Below, piece after piece: positions 1-6,260 of a DNA stretch of 13,058 bases. The first letter of the stretch is position 1. Each line of letters starts with the position of its first letter. Source of the stretch: Cyanobacteria bacterium HKST-UBA02 (GTDB taxonomy: Bacteria; Cyanobacteriota; Vampirovibrionia; Obscuribacterales; Obscuribacteraceae); contig JAGQHH010000110.1 of the NCBI GenBank assembly GCA_020431945.1, forward strand, positions 1 through 13,058. Reading direction: 5' to 3'. Both the position numbers and the translations under genes were made by a program. The notes under the pieces are model-generated. The model made no database searches and was not told where the DNA came from. It worked only from the letters and a program-made list of their open reading frames with translations.

Positions 1-109
1 AGTTGGCGAAAGCATCGCCGGCGCCGAGAGAAGTTTGTGCGAATGCCGGAGCTGCGGAAAGTCCGAGAAGAACGGCGGCGGCGGCAGCAATAGTAGTAAG
101 GTTACGCAT
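1..109 (-). CDS. Exported protein, N-terminal fragment (cut by left window edge)
   Basis: Reading the minus strand from an ATG at 109 gives 36 codons that run open off the left edge. The first 24 residues form a textbook Sec signal peptide: MRN, then a hydrophobic stretch rich in Ala and Leu, ending in APAFA with Q as the probable first mature residue. The mature part begins QTSLGAGDAFAN, too little to identify a family. The start is supported by a GGAGG ribosome-binding site 8 nt upstream and by a promoter-like sequence about 90 nt upstream. The protein is therefore probably periplasmic, outer-membrane or secreted. Its function is unknown from the visible part. Confidence 0.75.
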   Translation of the reverse strand, partial: MRNLTTIAAAAAVLLGLSAAPAFAQTSLGAGDAFAN

Positions 110-117
110 AGGTGAAC

Positions 118-122
118 CCTCC
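118..122 (-). promoter_or_regulatory. Ribosome-binding site of the left-edge exported protein
   Basis: GGAGG on the minus strand, 8 nt before the ATG at 109. It fixes the start of a gene that is truncated by the window and would otherwise be easy to miss. Confidence 0.7.
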
Positions 123-152
123 AGAAATATGAAAGTAGTAGTAAGGTTTTTT

Positions 153-177
153 AAAAACAGGTTGCGGAAAGCAACCT
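153..177 (-). terminator. Hairpin with T5 run: leader attenuator or terminator
   Basis: On the minus strand AGGTTGC (177-171) and GCAACCT (165-159) form a perfect 7-bp stem with a 5-nt loop, followed by G and TTTTT (157-153). This looks like an intrinsic terminator. It lies downstream of the predicted promoter at 196-224 and upstream of the start codon at 109, so it would sit inside the leader of the exported-protein gene. It may instead end read-through from the gene that stops at 275. A short stem and an only 5-nt T run make efficient termination uncertain. Confidence 0.5.
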
Positions 178-195
178 CTATCAAGCATCGGGATA

Positions 196-224
196 AGATT
201 ACGCTAATAAATCCTTGAAGTCAA
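196..224 (-). promoter_or_regulatory. Sigma70-like promoter for the left-edge exported protein
   Basis: The minus strand shows TTGACT (224-219, five of six matches to the -35 consensus), a 17-bp spacer, and TAATCT (201-196, three of six matches to the -10 consensus). Transcription would begin near 189 and leave a leader of about 80 nt before the ATG at 109. The strong -35 and ideal spacing favour it; the -10 is weak. Confidence 0.45.
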
Positions 225-227
225 GGA
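212..227. promoter_or_regulatory. 16-bp palindrome over the -35 box (operator candidate)
   Basis: TCCTTGAAGTCAAGGA is a perfect inverted repeat with 7-bp arms and a 2-bp centre. It covers the whole -35 hexamer (219-224) of the predicted promoter, where a dimeric repressor would block RNA polymerase. No regulator gene is nearby and I do not recognise the site as belonging to a known family. Confidence 0.4.
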
Positions 228-241
228 CGATTTTGTAGTCC

Positions 242-260
242 AGACAACATTTTCTTGTCT
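242..260. terminator. Stem-loop 3' of the YkgJ-type gene
   Basis: AGACAA (242-247) and TTGTCT (255-260) form a 6-bp stem with a 7-nt loop, starting 14 nt beyond the minus-strand stop codon at 275. The T run (260-264) follows the stem only when read on the plus strand, so as an intrinsic terminator it is oriented against plus-strand transcription. For the minus-strand gene it may only be a protective 3' stem. Confidence 0.3.
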
Positions 261-274
261 TTTTCTACCAGATT

Positions 275-1501
275 CTAGGTATGCGCCAGGACCCGGGCTA
301 CTTTGGTATGGCTGAAGAGGAGCAATTCGAAGGTAGCTGCCGCCATTCCATCAAGGGCTGTCTCGCCCAGGCGCTTCTCCAGAGTGCGGACCGCAGCCAC
401 CACATCGAGATAGCTCACAGTGGATGCATCTCTTGAAAGAGCTATGGCTTTGGACTGGAGCTTGAGCAGGGCATAGACGAAAGCCAGATGGTGAAAGCCC
501 ACCAGCAGGGAAAGCTGCCCGAAGCCGGCTCCGAAATAGAGCTTGCCGAAGATCCTGGTGAAGAAGTACCTATATATAAGATTGTCGATGTCCTGATCGC
601 CCCGGGGAAACTCCAACTTCTCCAGCCGGGCGAAGTTGTAGGAATAGCCCGGCACATTGATGGTGGTGGGCAGAGCCCCCAGGAAAACCGCCTGGTAGAG
701 GAAGCGGTAGAAATTGAAGTCACCTTCTCCGCGCCCGAGCTTTTTCACCGGGAAATAAATCTTGTGGAGGGCTGTGAGCAACTGTCTGTCCAGCCACTTC
801 ATGGATGGGGCGCTGGCGAGATTCACCGGTGCCGGCTGAGAGCCGCCGCCCCTGGCCTTGCGAAGCTCCCCGGCAAGATAAGAAGAGCCTTTCAAGAAAC
901 GCTCCTCGAAACTGAGGCTATCATCCGAAAGCGCCTCGATAAGCACTTTCTCGTGCTCGAGATAAGCATCCCAGCTGAGCGGGATGCCTGTGGAAAGCTG
1001 GATCGCCGACCAGTTCGGCTCGTGCTCCGGATAGAGAGCCCGGAACTCGGCCAGCTTTTTCTCGAGATAATCGCGCTGCTCGCTGAGAGCCCGTCCTGAA
1101 TTGTTCACCGCCCCCATGCTCACGAAACTGACCGTGGCGTAGACACCGCTGGGAGTCTCGTTGAAGCAATAAGGAAAGAGCTGGCAAATAGAAGGTTTGG
1201 CTTCGGCGCCACGTTTGCTGTGGATGAAGCAGAGCTTGTCCACCAGGAATGGACAGTGCCCGTCATCGCCTTCCTTGATGGCATGGGTGTAGGGAGTGCC
1301 CTGACTCTCATAGTCTTTCAGATCACGGAAAAGACTGCGGCCGATGAATTTCTCGTTCTCCTTGGCCCAGTCCACATCAGAGATCCGGAAATAATCCTCT
1401 TCGGTCATGGGAACCGACCAGCCGCCGCAGCACTTGCCGCAGCCGGTGCACTCATAGTTGATTCCTTCCGGTATATGAAGAACGCTTTCTGCTTTTGCCA
1501 T
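275..1501 (-). CDS. YkgJ-family cysteine-cluster protein, 408 aa
   Basis: The N-terminal third carries the metal-binding signature of the YkgJ/UPF0153 zinc- or iron-cluster family: C18-x2-C21-x2-CC (24-25), then C83, C91, C106 and C112 in the segment HCPFLVDKLC...PSICQLFPYC. Flagellin lysine methylase FliB shares this type of N-terminal cluster and has a similar total length, but I see no flagellar gene nearby and no clear SAM-binding motif, so I do not assign that activity. Residues from about 130 to 408 are probably mostly helical and not recognised. No signal peptide is visible, so it is likely cytoplasmic. The ATG lies 1 nt after the anmK stop, with a GAGGA ribosome-binding site inside the end of anmK; the two genes are translationally coupled. 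The role of the family is largely unknown; the family call is firm, the function is not. Confidence 0.85.
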   Translation of the reverse strand: MAKAESVLHIPEGINYECTGCGKCCGGWSVPMTEEDYFRISDVDWAKENEKFIGRSLFRDLKDYESQGTPYTHAIKEGDDGHCPFLVDKLCFIHSKRGAEAKPSICQLFPYCFNETPSGVYATVSFVSMGAVNNSGRALSEQRDYLEKKLAEFRALYPEHEPNWSAIQLSTGIPLSWDAYLEHEKVLIEALSDDSLSFEERFLKGSSYLAGELRKARGGGSQPAPVNLASAPSMKWLDRQLLTALHKIYFPVKKLGRGEGDFNFYRFLYQAVFLGALPTTINVPGYSYNFARLEKLEFPRGDQDIDNLIYRYFFTRIFGKLYFGAGFGQLSLLVGFHHLAFVYALLKLQSKAIALSRDASTVSYLDVVAAVRTLEKRLGETALDGMAAATFELLLFSHTKVARVLAHT

Positions 1502-1502
1502 C

Positions 1503-2684
1503 TCAAACTCGTCCTCTGATCAACTTACCCAGACATACCCGCCGCCGGGCTCCGGTGCACACAGGAACATTGTTGGGGACGCCGAAATAAGTGGTGAAAG
1601 CGAGCAGGGCAAAGAGCAGGGACTCTTTGAACTTGGTGGAGATGCCATATTTCTCGTGAGCGTTGATCTCCACGGGATGCGGCCAATAGCCGGCAAGCAT
1701 GGATACCAGGGTGCCGTTGGCACCGCCGCCGCCCCCGGTGACGATCTCATTGAGCTCGACTCTATTCCTTATATAAGAGGAATACGCTTCCGCGACGGAC
1801 CGGGCGGTGAGAGCCGTGAGGGTGGCCAGGATGTCTTCTCCGGAAAGCTTGCGCTTGCTTCCCTGGTGAATGAGGAAATCAGCGAACTCATGACCGAAGG
1901 CTTCCCGTCCTGTAGTCTTGGGAGGCTTCAGAGCAAAATAAGGATGCTCCATCAGGGAGGCCAGCCAGTCCTCATCGATCTTGCCGGAGGCGGCTATCCT
2001 TCCATCCTCGTCATAACCCCGCTCGAATAGCTTTTCACAGGCCCGGTCCATGAGCATATTGCCGGGACCGGTGTCGAAAGCGAATACCGCTCGACCCGAT
2101 TCGTCCAGGGCTGTGAGGTTGGCAATGCCGCCGAGATTGAGAATGCCGATGGGTCTGCCTTCCTGACCGAAAAGCACCTCGTCGGCGAAAGAGACCAGAG
2201 GCGCTCCCTGGCCGCCTTCAGCCAGGTCGTTGGCGCGGAAATCGGAGACCACCGGCAGTCCGGTGCGGGAAGCAATCACTGCGGCATCACCGAGTTGCAG
2301 ACTGGCCCTGGTCTCGACGCCCCAGAAGCTCGTCTCCAGTGGCTCATGCCAGATCGTCTGGCCGTGAGAGCCGATCAAATCGATATCCTCGTCCGCGGCG
2401 CGACAAAGACGCATGGCCGTCTGGGCCGCATCGGCGAAAACTCCGCCAAGAGCCGTATTCAAAAGACATATATCTTTCAGGCTGGCATTGCCCGAATTGA
2501 CCAGGGTCAAAAGACGCTTCTGGAAACCGGGCTCGAACGGATGCAGGAAGCTCACCAGCTCTCGAGCTTTAAGCCGCGGCGGCCCGCCGTTATAAGCCGA
2601 GAGCGGCTCGATGGAGAAAACAGCAGCATCGATTCCGTCCATGGATGTGCCGCTATTGAGACCCAGGACATTCAGTTTCTTCAT
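1503..2684 (-). CDS. anmK: Anhydro-N-acetylmuramic acid kinase
   Basis: AnmK uses ATP and water to turn 1,6-anhydro-N-acetylmuramic acid, a product of wall turnover, into MurNAc-6-phosphate in the cytoplasm, feeding peptidoglycan recycling. All family signatures are present in order: GLNSGTSMDGID (8-19), IGSHGQTIWHEP (104-115), SDFRANDLAEGGQGAPL (147-163, with D148 as the likely catalytic Asp), FDTGPGNMLMD (203-213), KTTGREAFG (256-264), TGGGGGANGTL (316-326) and a C-terminal TGARR (377-381). The length of 393 aa is slightly above the usual 360-380. It is the first gene of a two-gene minus-strand unit with the YkgJ-type gene and is divergent from guaB3, 89 bp away. The ATG at 2684 lacks a close Shine-Dalgarno (a GAGGG lies 18 nt upstream). 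Neither MurQ nor a permease for this pathway is in the window. Confidence 0.96.
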   Translation of the reverse strand: MKKLNVLGLNSGTSMDGIDAAVFSIEPLSAYNGGPPRLKARELVSFLHPFEPGFQKRLLTLVNSGNASLKDICLLNTALGGVFADAAQTAMRLCRAADEDIDLIGSHGQTIWHEPLETSFWGVETRASLQLGDAAVIASRTGLPVVSDFRANDLAEGGQGAPLVSFADEVLFGQEGRPIGILNLGGIANLTALDESGRAVFAFDTGPGNMLMDRACEKLFERGYDEDGRIAASGKIDEDWLASLMEHPYFALKPPKTTGREAFGHEFADFLIHQGSKRKLSGEDILATLTALTARSVAEAYSSYIRNRVELNEIVTGGGGGANGTLVSMLAGYWPHPVEINAHEKYGISTKFKESLLFALLAFTTYFGVPNNVPVCTGARRRVCLGKLIRGRV

Positions 2685-2731
2685 ATCTGTAATTGTAAAC
2701 CGCCCTCATGGAAGGTTCGCCCAGCCCTGTC

Positions 2732-2753
2732 TGATAAGATAGGCGAAATTCGC
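2732..2753 (+). promoter_or_regulatory. Extended -10 promoter and small dyad before guaB3
   Basis: The 89-bp divergent gap holds TGATAAGAT (2732-2740), an extended -10 type element with a TG dinucleotide and four of six -10 matches but no good -35. Directly after it lies the dyad GCGAA-A-TTCGC (2743-2753) around the expected transcription start. A ribosome-binding site AGGGG (2761-2765) stands 8 nt before the guaB3 ATG. I found no convincing minus-strand promoter for anmK in the same gap. Confidence 0.35.
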
Positions 2754-2773
2754 GTCGGCAAGGGGATTCTGGC

Positions 2774-3967
2774 ATGGGCAAAACACTCGAGCAGCGGTAC
2801 GGTAGTGAGCTCTCCATCGGTCGGGGCAAACCCGCCAGACGAGCATACGGCTTCGATGAGATCGCCCTGGTGCCGGGCTCCCAGACCCTCGATCCGGAAG
2901 TCTGCAACATCTCTGCCAGGCTCGGCGAGCACGAGCTGGCAGTGCCGATCATCGCCTCCGCCATGGACAGCGTGGTGGACGTGAAGATTGCCGGTATCCT
3001 GGGCAAACTCGGCGGGCTCGGAGTCCTCAACCTGCAGGGGATTCAAACCCGCTACGAAGATACCGCCGAGATTTATGGCGAGATCACTTCCTGCGACAAA
3101 GACTCTTTCGTGACCGTGATGCAAAAGCTCTATGCCAGCCCGGTGAAACCGGAGCTGGTCAGCAAGCGGGTAGCCGAGATCAAGTCCCAGGGCGTGCTCA
3201 CCGCCGCCTCGGTCACCCCCAATGCTGCCCGGGAGCTCATCCCGGTAGCCATAGAAGCAGGACTGGACATAGTTTTCGTTCAGTCCACAGTGACCGGCAT
3301 CGAGCACCGCTCGGTGAGCGGGGAGCCCGGTCTCGATCTGCACAAATTCTGCAAAGAGACCAAGATCCCCGTTGTGGTCGGCAACTGTGTTGCCTACACC
3401 ACAGCTCTCGAGCTCATGGACACCGGCGTTGCCGGCATTCTCGTCGGCGTCGGACCCGGTGCCGCCTGCACATCCCGGGGCGTCCTGGGAATCGGCGTCC
3501 CCATGGGCACCGCCATCGCGGACTGCCGAGGCGCCGCCCGCACTTATGCTCAGCGCGGCAAGAACGCTCCGATGATCATCGCCGACGGCGGCATGGTGAG
3601 CTCGGGGGACATCTGCAAAGCCATCGCCTGTGGTGCTGACGCCGTGATGATCGGCTCCCCCATCGCCCGGGCGAAAGAAGCTCCCGGTCGCGGCTATCAC
3701 TGGGGAATGGCCACACCGAGCCCTGTCCTTCCCAGAGGCACGAGGATCAAAGTGGGCACCACGGTGGCTCTCGAAAAAATCGTCAATGGTCCTGCCGATG
3801 TCGATGACGGCACCCAGAATCTCACCGGCGCCATCAAGACCAGCATGGGAACCCTGGGGGCGGAAGATTTAAAAGCCATGCAAGAGGTCGAGGTGATAAT
3901 CGCTCCCTCCATACTCACCGAAGGCAAGGTTTTCCAGACCGCCCAGCAACTCGGCATGGGCCGCTGA
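2774..3967 (+). CDS. guaB3: GuaB3-type IMP dehydrogenase, no CBS domains
   Basis: A TIM-barrel protein of the IMP dehydrogenase/GMP reductase superfamily, which by family oxidises IMP to XMP with NAD+ for guanine nucleotide synthesis in the cytosol. At 397 aa it lacks the roughly 120-residue CBS pair of ordinary GuaB. The N-terminal segment with AYGFDEIALVPG (24-35) and PIIASAMDSVVD (58-69) is typical of the GuaB3 branch. The nucleotide loop and catalytic cysteine are in GVGPGAACTSRGVLGIGVP (225-243), with C232 as the nucleophile; DGGM (271-274) and MIGSPIARAKEAPG (292-305) follow. GuaB3 proteins are known mainly from cyanobacteria and actinobacteria, and cyanobacterial GuaB3 has been reported to have IMP dehydrogenase activity. 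The gene has its own start signals and seems to be transcribed alone or as the head of the plus-strand block. Whether a classical guaB exists elsewhere in the genome cannot be seen here. Confidence 0.93.
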   Translation: MGKTLEQRYGSELSIGRGKPARRAYGFDEIALVPGSQTLDPEVCNISARLGEHELAVPIIASAMDSVVDVKIAGILGKLGGLGVLNLQGIQTRYEDTAEIYGEITSCDKDSFVTVMQKLYASPVKPELVSKRVAEIKSQGVLTAASVTPNAARELIPVAIEAGLDIVFVQSTVTGIEHRSVSGEPGLDLHKFCKETKIPVVVGNCVAYTTALELMDTGVAGILVGVGPGAACTSRGVLGIGVPMGTAIADCRGAARTYAQRGKNAPMIIADGGMVSSGDICKAIACGADAVMIGSPIARAKEAPGRGYHWGMATPSPVLPRGTRIKVGTTVALEKIVNGPADVDDGTQNLTGAIKTSMGTLGAEDLKAMQEVEVIIAPSILTEGKVFQTAQQLGMGR

Positions 3968-4019
3968 TTCGGCAATCTGAGTCCGGATTAATCTGATTCT
4001 TTGAGCTCCTTTTGAACTC

Positions 4020-4050
4020 TTGACGTGCTCCTCTCGTTAAAGAGTATGTG
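4020..4050 (+). promoter_or_regulatory. Weak promoter candidate for the 111-aa exported protein
   Basis: TTGACG (4020-4025) matches the -35 consensus at five of six positions; the best -10 is TATGTG (4045-4050) after a long 19-bp spacer. Transcription would start near 4057, leaving a short leader with the ribosome-binding site GAGGAG about 9 nt before the ATG at 4079. The -10 and spacer make this tentative. Confidence 0.3.
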
Positions 4051-4078
4051 AGTCGATTGATTCTGAGGAGAACAAATC

Positions 4079-4414
4079 ATGAACAAACTATTTTTGGCTC
4101 TTGTCGTCCTGCTCTCGACCAGCGCCATGACCGCCGGCACACCTGCAGAAGCCAGATACTACAAAAAACGAGTCAACCACAGACAGGTGAAGCAGCAAAA
4201 GCGGCTCTGCCAGGGCGTCAAGTCCGGTGAGCTCACAGGCAAAGAGGCAAAGAGGCTGGAGAAACAGCAAGCTGCTCTTGCCCGCAAGGAGCGACAGATG
4301 CGCCTTTCCGGCAACGGGCTCAACAAGCGCGAAGCCGCCAGACTGGAGCATGCCCAGGACCAGCTGAGCCGCAACATCTATCACCAGAAGCATGACGGTC
4401 AGGACCGCAATTGA
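4079..4414 (+). CDS. Small secreted basic protein with two helical repeats
   Basis: A 111-aa protein with a signal peptide (residues 1-26, MNKLFLALVVLLSTSAMTAG then TPAEA) and a strongly basic, helical mature part, so it probably acts outside the cytoplasm. The mature part contains two related units, GELTGKEAKRLEKQQAAL (50-67) and NGLNKREAARLEHAQDQL (79-96), each reading as G-x-L-x-x-x-E-A-x-R-L-E, and ends in SRNIYHQKHD. I recognise this repeat-plus-IYxxKHD pattern from short exported hypothetical proteins of many Gram-negative bacteria, whose function is not known. A single cysteine (C44) remains in the mature protein. The ATG has a strong GAGGAG site 9 nt upstream. It lies 61 nt before the HtrA-type protease on the same strand, so a shared envelope role is possible but unproven. 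Confidence 0.85.
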   Translation: MNKLFLALVVLLSTSAMTAGTPAEARYYKKRVNHRQVKQQKRLCQGVKSGELTGKEAKRLEKQQAALARKERQMRLSGNGLNKREAARLEHAQDQLSRNIYHQKHDGQDRN

Positions 4415-4419
4415 GTCTG

Positions 4420-4448
4420 TGCAGGGTTCCTGTCGCATCGTTTAAAAT
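4420..4448 (+). promoter_or_regulatory. Promoter candidate for the HtrA-type protease
   Basis: TAAAAT (4443-4448) matches five of six -10 positions, with a poor -35 (TGCAGG, 4420-4425) at 17 bp. It would start transcription near 4455, about 40 nt before the preferred start codon at 4497. The weak -35 leaves room for an alternative sigma factor or an activator, as is usual for htrA genes, but no specific site is recognised. Confidence 0.3.
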
Positions 4449-4480
4449 GAGAGCGTCGCCAGTTGATACGACGAGATGCG

Positions 4481-4485
4481 GGAGA
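4481..4485 (+). promoter_or_regulatory. Ribosome-binding site deciding the HtrA start
   Basis: GGAGA lies 11 nt before the ATG at 4497. The earlier in-frame ATG at 4476 has no Shine-Dalgarno-like sequence before it, which is why the later start is preferred. Confidence 0.5.
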
Positions 4486-4496
4486 ACCTGGACTCG

Positions 4497-5717
4497 ATGC
4501 CAAACAGGAAAGTGATCTTGACAGTGGCAGCGGCCGTAGCAACCGTTACGGTCGCTGCTTATGCAGCCGACAAAAGCGCCGGAATCAATATTGAGGACCA
4601 TCCGGTCTCGGCAATGGAAGAAGCAGTGGCTTCCAGCTCCGCCTCCAGTGCCAGCAGCAAAGCAGCAGCACTAACTTTCGGTCCCGAGACAATCGCCGAT
4701 CTGGCCGAGAAGGCCGCACCAGCAGTGGTGAACATCGAAGTCGACTTCGAGATCGACGATTCTGTCGGACTGCCGGGACTCTCCGGTTTGCCCCTATTCG
4801 GTTTCGACAAATTCGACTTCTTCTTCAACGGCAAGCGCATGCCCAAAGGCTTCAAAGAAGCTATCGGTCAGCGGCGCAACACCGGCTCCGGCTTCCTCGT
4901 CAGGCCCGACGGCTATATCGTCACCAATGCTCATGTGGTTAAAAACGCCACCAAGATCGAAGTGACGCTCCTGGGTGGAGCCCGCTATACAGCCAAAGTC
5001 GTCGGACTCGACCATGTCAGCGATCTGGCTGTGCTCAAGATCGAAGCCGATAACCTGCCGATCCTCAAGATCGGTAGCTCCAAGAATCTCCGTCCCGGTG
5101 AATTCGCCATAGCCGTAGGCAGCCCTCTGGGCTACGACCATACTGTCACCCTGGGCATCATCTCTGCCATCGGCCGCAACGAAGAGGTGGGAGGCACTCG
5201 TATGAATTTCATTCAGACCGATGCCGCCATCAACAACGGCAACTCCGGCGGACCGCTTCTCAATCTAAGAGGAGAGGTGATCGGGGTGAACACCGCCGTG
5301 CGTCTGAACGCCCAGAGCATCGGCTTCGCCATTCCGGCAGACGAAGCCGGGGAAGTCACCGAAGCCCTTATCGCCCACAAGAAGATTTTCCGCCCCTGGC
5401 TCGGCATCAAGATGAAAGCCCTGACACCAACCGTCCTCAAGAGCCTGGGAGCGAGCCCTGAACTCAAAGGCATGCTGATCACCGAGGTGATCGCCCAGAG
5501 TCCCGCTGCCGCATCCGGTCTGCGCAACGGTGACATCATCGTCAAAATCGACGGCAAAGACATGACCAGCGCCAGAGAGATCCAGAATTATGTCCGTGCC
5601 CACAAGGTCAACGACAAGCTCAATTTCTTCGTAATCCGGGACGCCAGGGCAAGCGCCTTCGAGCTGACCATCGGAGAATACCCGGACACCGAGACGATTC
5701 CCGAAGAGAAAGACTGA
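4497..5717 (+). CDS. htrA: HtrA/Deg-type serine protease with one PDZ domain
   Basis: A trypsin-fold envelope protease that degrades or refolds damaged exported proteins. From the ATG at 4497 it is 406 aa; an upstream in-frame ATG at 4476 adds 7 residues. Positions below count from 4476. Residues 9-31 (MPNRKVILTVAAAVATVTVAAYA) are a signal sequence or membrane anchor. A Ser/Ala linker follows (51-65). The protease domain (about 70-300) has the full triad: H153 in IVTNAHVV, D183 in VSDLAVLKI, S257 in AAINNGNSGGPLL. One PDZ domain (about 306-400) includes the carboxylate-binding PWLGI and SGLRNGDIIVKIDG. The acidic tail ends IPEEKD. One PDZ resembles DegS and the cyanobacterial Hho/HtrA proteins rather than two-PDZ DegP. 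A hairpin at 5731-5760 follows the stop. Confidence 0.95.
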   Translation: MPNRKVILTVAAAVATVTVAAYAADKSAGINIEDHPVSAMEEAVASSSASSASSKAAALTFGPETIADLAEKAAPAVVNIEVDFEIDDSVGLPGLSGLPLFGFDKFDFFFNGKRMPKGFKEAIGQRRNTGSGFLVRPDGYIVTNAHVVKNATKIEVTLLGGARYTAKVVGLDHVSDLAVLKIEADNLPILKIGSSKNLRPGEFAIAVGSPLGYDHTVTLGIISAIGRNEEVGGTRMNFIQTDAAINNGNSGGPLLNLRGEVIGVNTAVRLNAQSIGFAIPADEAGEVTEALIAHKKIFRPWLGIKMKALTPTVLKSLGASPELKGMLITEVIAQSPAAASGLRNGDIIVKIDGKDMTSAREIQNYVRAHKVNDKLNFFVIRDARASAFELTIGEYPDTETIPEEKD

Positions 5718-5730
5718 TTGTTGTCGACCG

Positions 5731-5771
5731 AATCTCGGCCCGCTTTCGCGCTCTGAGATTTGCCGGTTTTT
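5731..5771 (+). terminator. Possible terminator after htrA
   Basis: AATCTC (5731-5736) and GAGATT (5755-5760) form a 6-bp stem that can enclose a second one, CGC-TTTC-GCG. A T5 run ends the element at 5771, but about six bases separate it from the stem, so the intrinsic terminator would be imperfect. Confidence 0.4.
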
Positions 5772-5843
5772 CGCCCCGAATTCGCTGTCCAGAATCGACT
5801 CATTCAGCATAGACACGAGGGTCCCTCATACCCCGTTTCTAGC

Positions 5844-5849
5844 AAGGAG
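5844..5849 (+). promoter_or_regulatory. Ribosome-binding site deciding the start of the 134-aa protein
   Basis: AAGGAG stands 6 nt before the ATG at 5856. A longer in-frame reading exists from 5760, but that upstream part overlaps the htrA terminator hairpin and has no Shine-Dalgarno sequence. Confidence 0.65.
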
Positions 5850-5855
5850 ATCTCC

Positions 5856-6260
5856 ATGGCAGATCAAGTCATTTCGGAATCACAAGATCACTCCCCTGTC
5901 CAGGAGGCAGCCGAAGCAGCCAGTCTGGCACTGGGTCTGGGTCTGGCAGCCGGTCTCGGACCGTCGGCGGTGGCCAAAGGCGCTGCCCGGGGAGCTGCCG
6001 CAGCCCTGGGCGAGAAGACCGCTGGCCATGCCGGGGGCGAAGCCGCAGCGGCAGGGGCCAGAAGCGGCGGCGATATCGGCACGAGTATCATGAATAGCGT
6101 CCGGAGCGGCATTCATGCCGGTGTGGACGAGCTTCTATCAACCCCGGGGGATGTCTTCAACCATATGAGAAATCATCCGCTCCAGGCCGGATGCGAGCTT
6201 CTATTCGGGGCCGCACCGGTGATCGTCGGCGCGAAAGTCGACAAGGTCACCGGCCGCTAG
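5856..6260 (+). CDS. Gly/Ala-rich hypothetical protein, 134 aa
   Basis: I do not recognise this protein. It opens with a polar acidic segment (MADQVISESQDHSPVQEA), followed by about 55 residues dominated by Ala and Gly (21-75), including a weakly hydrophobic stretch SLALGLGLAAGLG that could touch a membrane. The last 55 residues are more complex and include SIMNSVRSGIHAGVDELL and a hydrophobic end LLFGAAPVIVGAKVDK. There is no signal peptide. The start is well supported by AAGGAG 6 nt upstream. Its 3' end overlaps the convergent larB by 14 nt, so it has no terminator of its own. GC-rich low complexity lowers confidence that it is translated, but the strong ribosome-binding site and the complex C-terminal third favour a real gene. 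Confidence 0.65.
   Translation: MADQVISESQDHSPVQEAAEAASLALGLGLAAGLGPSAVAKGAARGAAAALGEKTAGHAGGEAAAAGARSGGDIGTSIMNSVRSGIHAGVDELLSTPGDVFNHMRNHPLQAGCELLFGAAPVIVGAKVDKVTGR

Noticed and set aside
3..218. A 71-codon open frame on the plus strand at the left edge
   Set aside because: It overlaps the signal-peptide gene, its promoter and the leader hairpin on the minus strand, and its translation is Arg/Ala-rich with no start signal.
2681..3700. A 339-codon open frame on the minus strand opposite guaB3
   Set aside because: It is antisense to a firmly identified enzyme and its translation is a shadow rich in His, Asp and Gly.
3968..3996. Short repeat AATCTGA (twice) after the guaB3 stop, considered as a terminator
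   Set aside because: The copies are direct, not inverted, and the only possible stem there is 4 bp, too short to support a terminator.
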